From the NCBI GenBank assembly GCA_944354085.1, contig CALVPW010000042.1:1-12606 (forward strand): a DNA stretch of 12,606 bases, written 5' to 3'. The stretch is from an uncultured Clostridia bacterium. GTDB lineage: Bacteria > Bacillota > Clostridia > Christensenellales > Borkfalkiaceae. The notes beneath the pieces were generated by a model, which made no database searches, was not told where the DNA came from, and worked only from the letters and a program-made list of their open reading frames with translations. Made by a program: the position numbers and the translations under genes. This document shows, piece after piece, positions 12,599 to 12,606 of the stretch; the first letter of the stretch is position 1; every line of letters begins with the position of its first letter.

Positions 12599-12606
12599 GC
12601 GGGAAT
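12599..12606 (+). tRNA. Possible 5' end of a second tRNA, cut by the window end
   Basis: GCGGGAAT, 23 bases after tRNA-Val, matches the start of Firmicute tRNAs such as tRNA-Gly. Only eight bases are available, so this is a guess supported mainly by the usual clustering of tRNA genes. Confidence 0.25.

Overview
The window looks like a chromosomal segment of a high-GC, anaerobic Firmicute, probably a gut-type Clostridia. The evidence is sigma-A promoters with 17-bp spacers, strong AGGGAGG-type ribosome binding sites, intrinsic terminators after most transcription units, a tRNA with encoded CCA, and an oxygen-sensitive glycyl-radical enzyme system. The lineage is an inference. No mobile element, CRISPR array or phage gene was seen, and every confident gene is on the + strand.

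Layout. (1) 68-2461: pheT, closed by a strong terminator. (2) 2511-3330: a small regulatory unit made of an inverted repeat, a promoter, an XRE-type regulator with a C-terminal beta/alpha domain, and a 74-aa protein resembling that domain whose start overlaps the regulator's stop. (3) 3353-7117: the main feature, a pyruvate formate-lyase (PFL) operon. Its control region holds two NrdR-like boxes spaced 32 bp apart, a consensus-like promoter, and a ZTP (pfl-motif) riboswitch with a terminator as expression platform. The genes are pflA (activase), a CxxC thioredoxin-like protein, a PFL core that stops just before the glycyl-radical domain, and a separate 78-aa gene encoding exactly that missing domain. 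(4) 7189-7955: a hemolysin III/TrhA-type 7-TM membrane protein. (5) 7990-8947: an unrecognised lipoprotein. (6) 8954-9109: a promoter-to-terminator unit without a plausible ORF, a candidate small RNA of about 93 nt preceded by T-tracts repeated at 11-bp multiples. (7) 9120-11382: tex, with its own promoter and terminator. (8) 11398-12363: cysK. (9) 12457-12575: tRNA-Val(UAC) with its own promoter, possibly followed by a second tRNA cut by the window end.

How the parts work together. PflA would place a radical on Gly53 of the small subunit. That subunit must dock on the core, which carries the Cys408-Cys409 pair, for pyruvate + CoA to become acetyl-CoA + formate. Formate feeds 10-formyl-tetrahydrofolate and purine synthesis. 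This fits a ZTP riboswitch, because ZMP/ZTP accumulates when 10-formyl-THF is short. An NrdR-type operator on the same operon would add a second nucleotide-linked input, which I find unusual. The split PFL and its two-layer control are the most notable content of the window.
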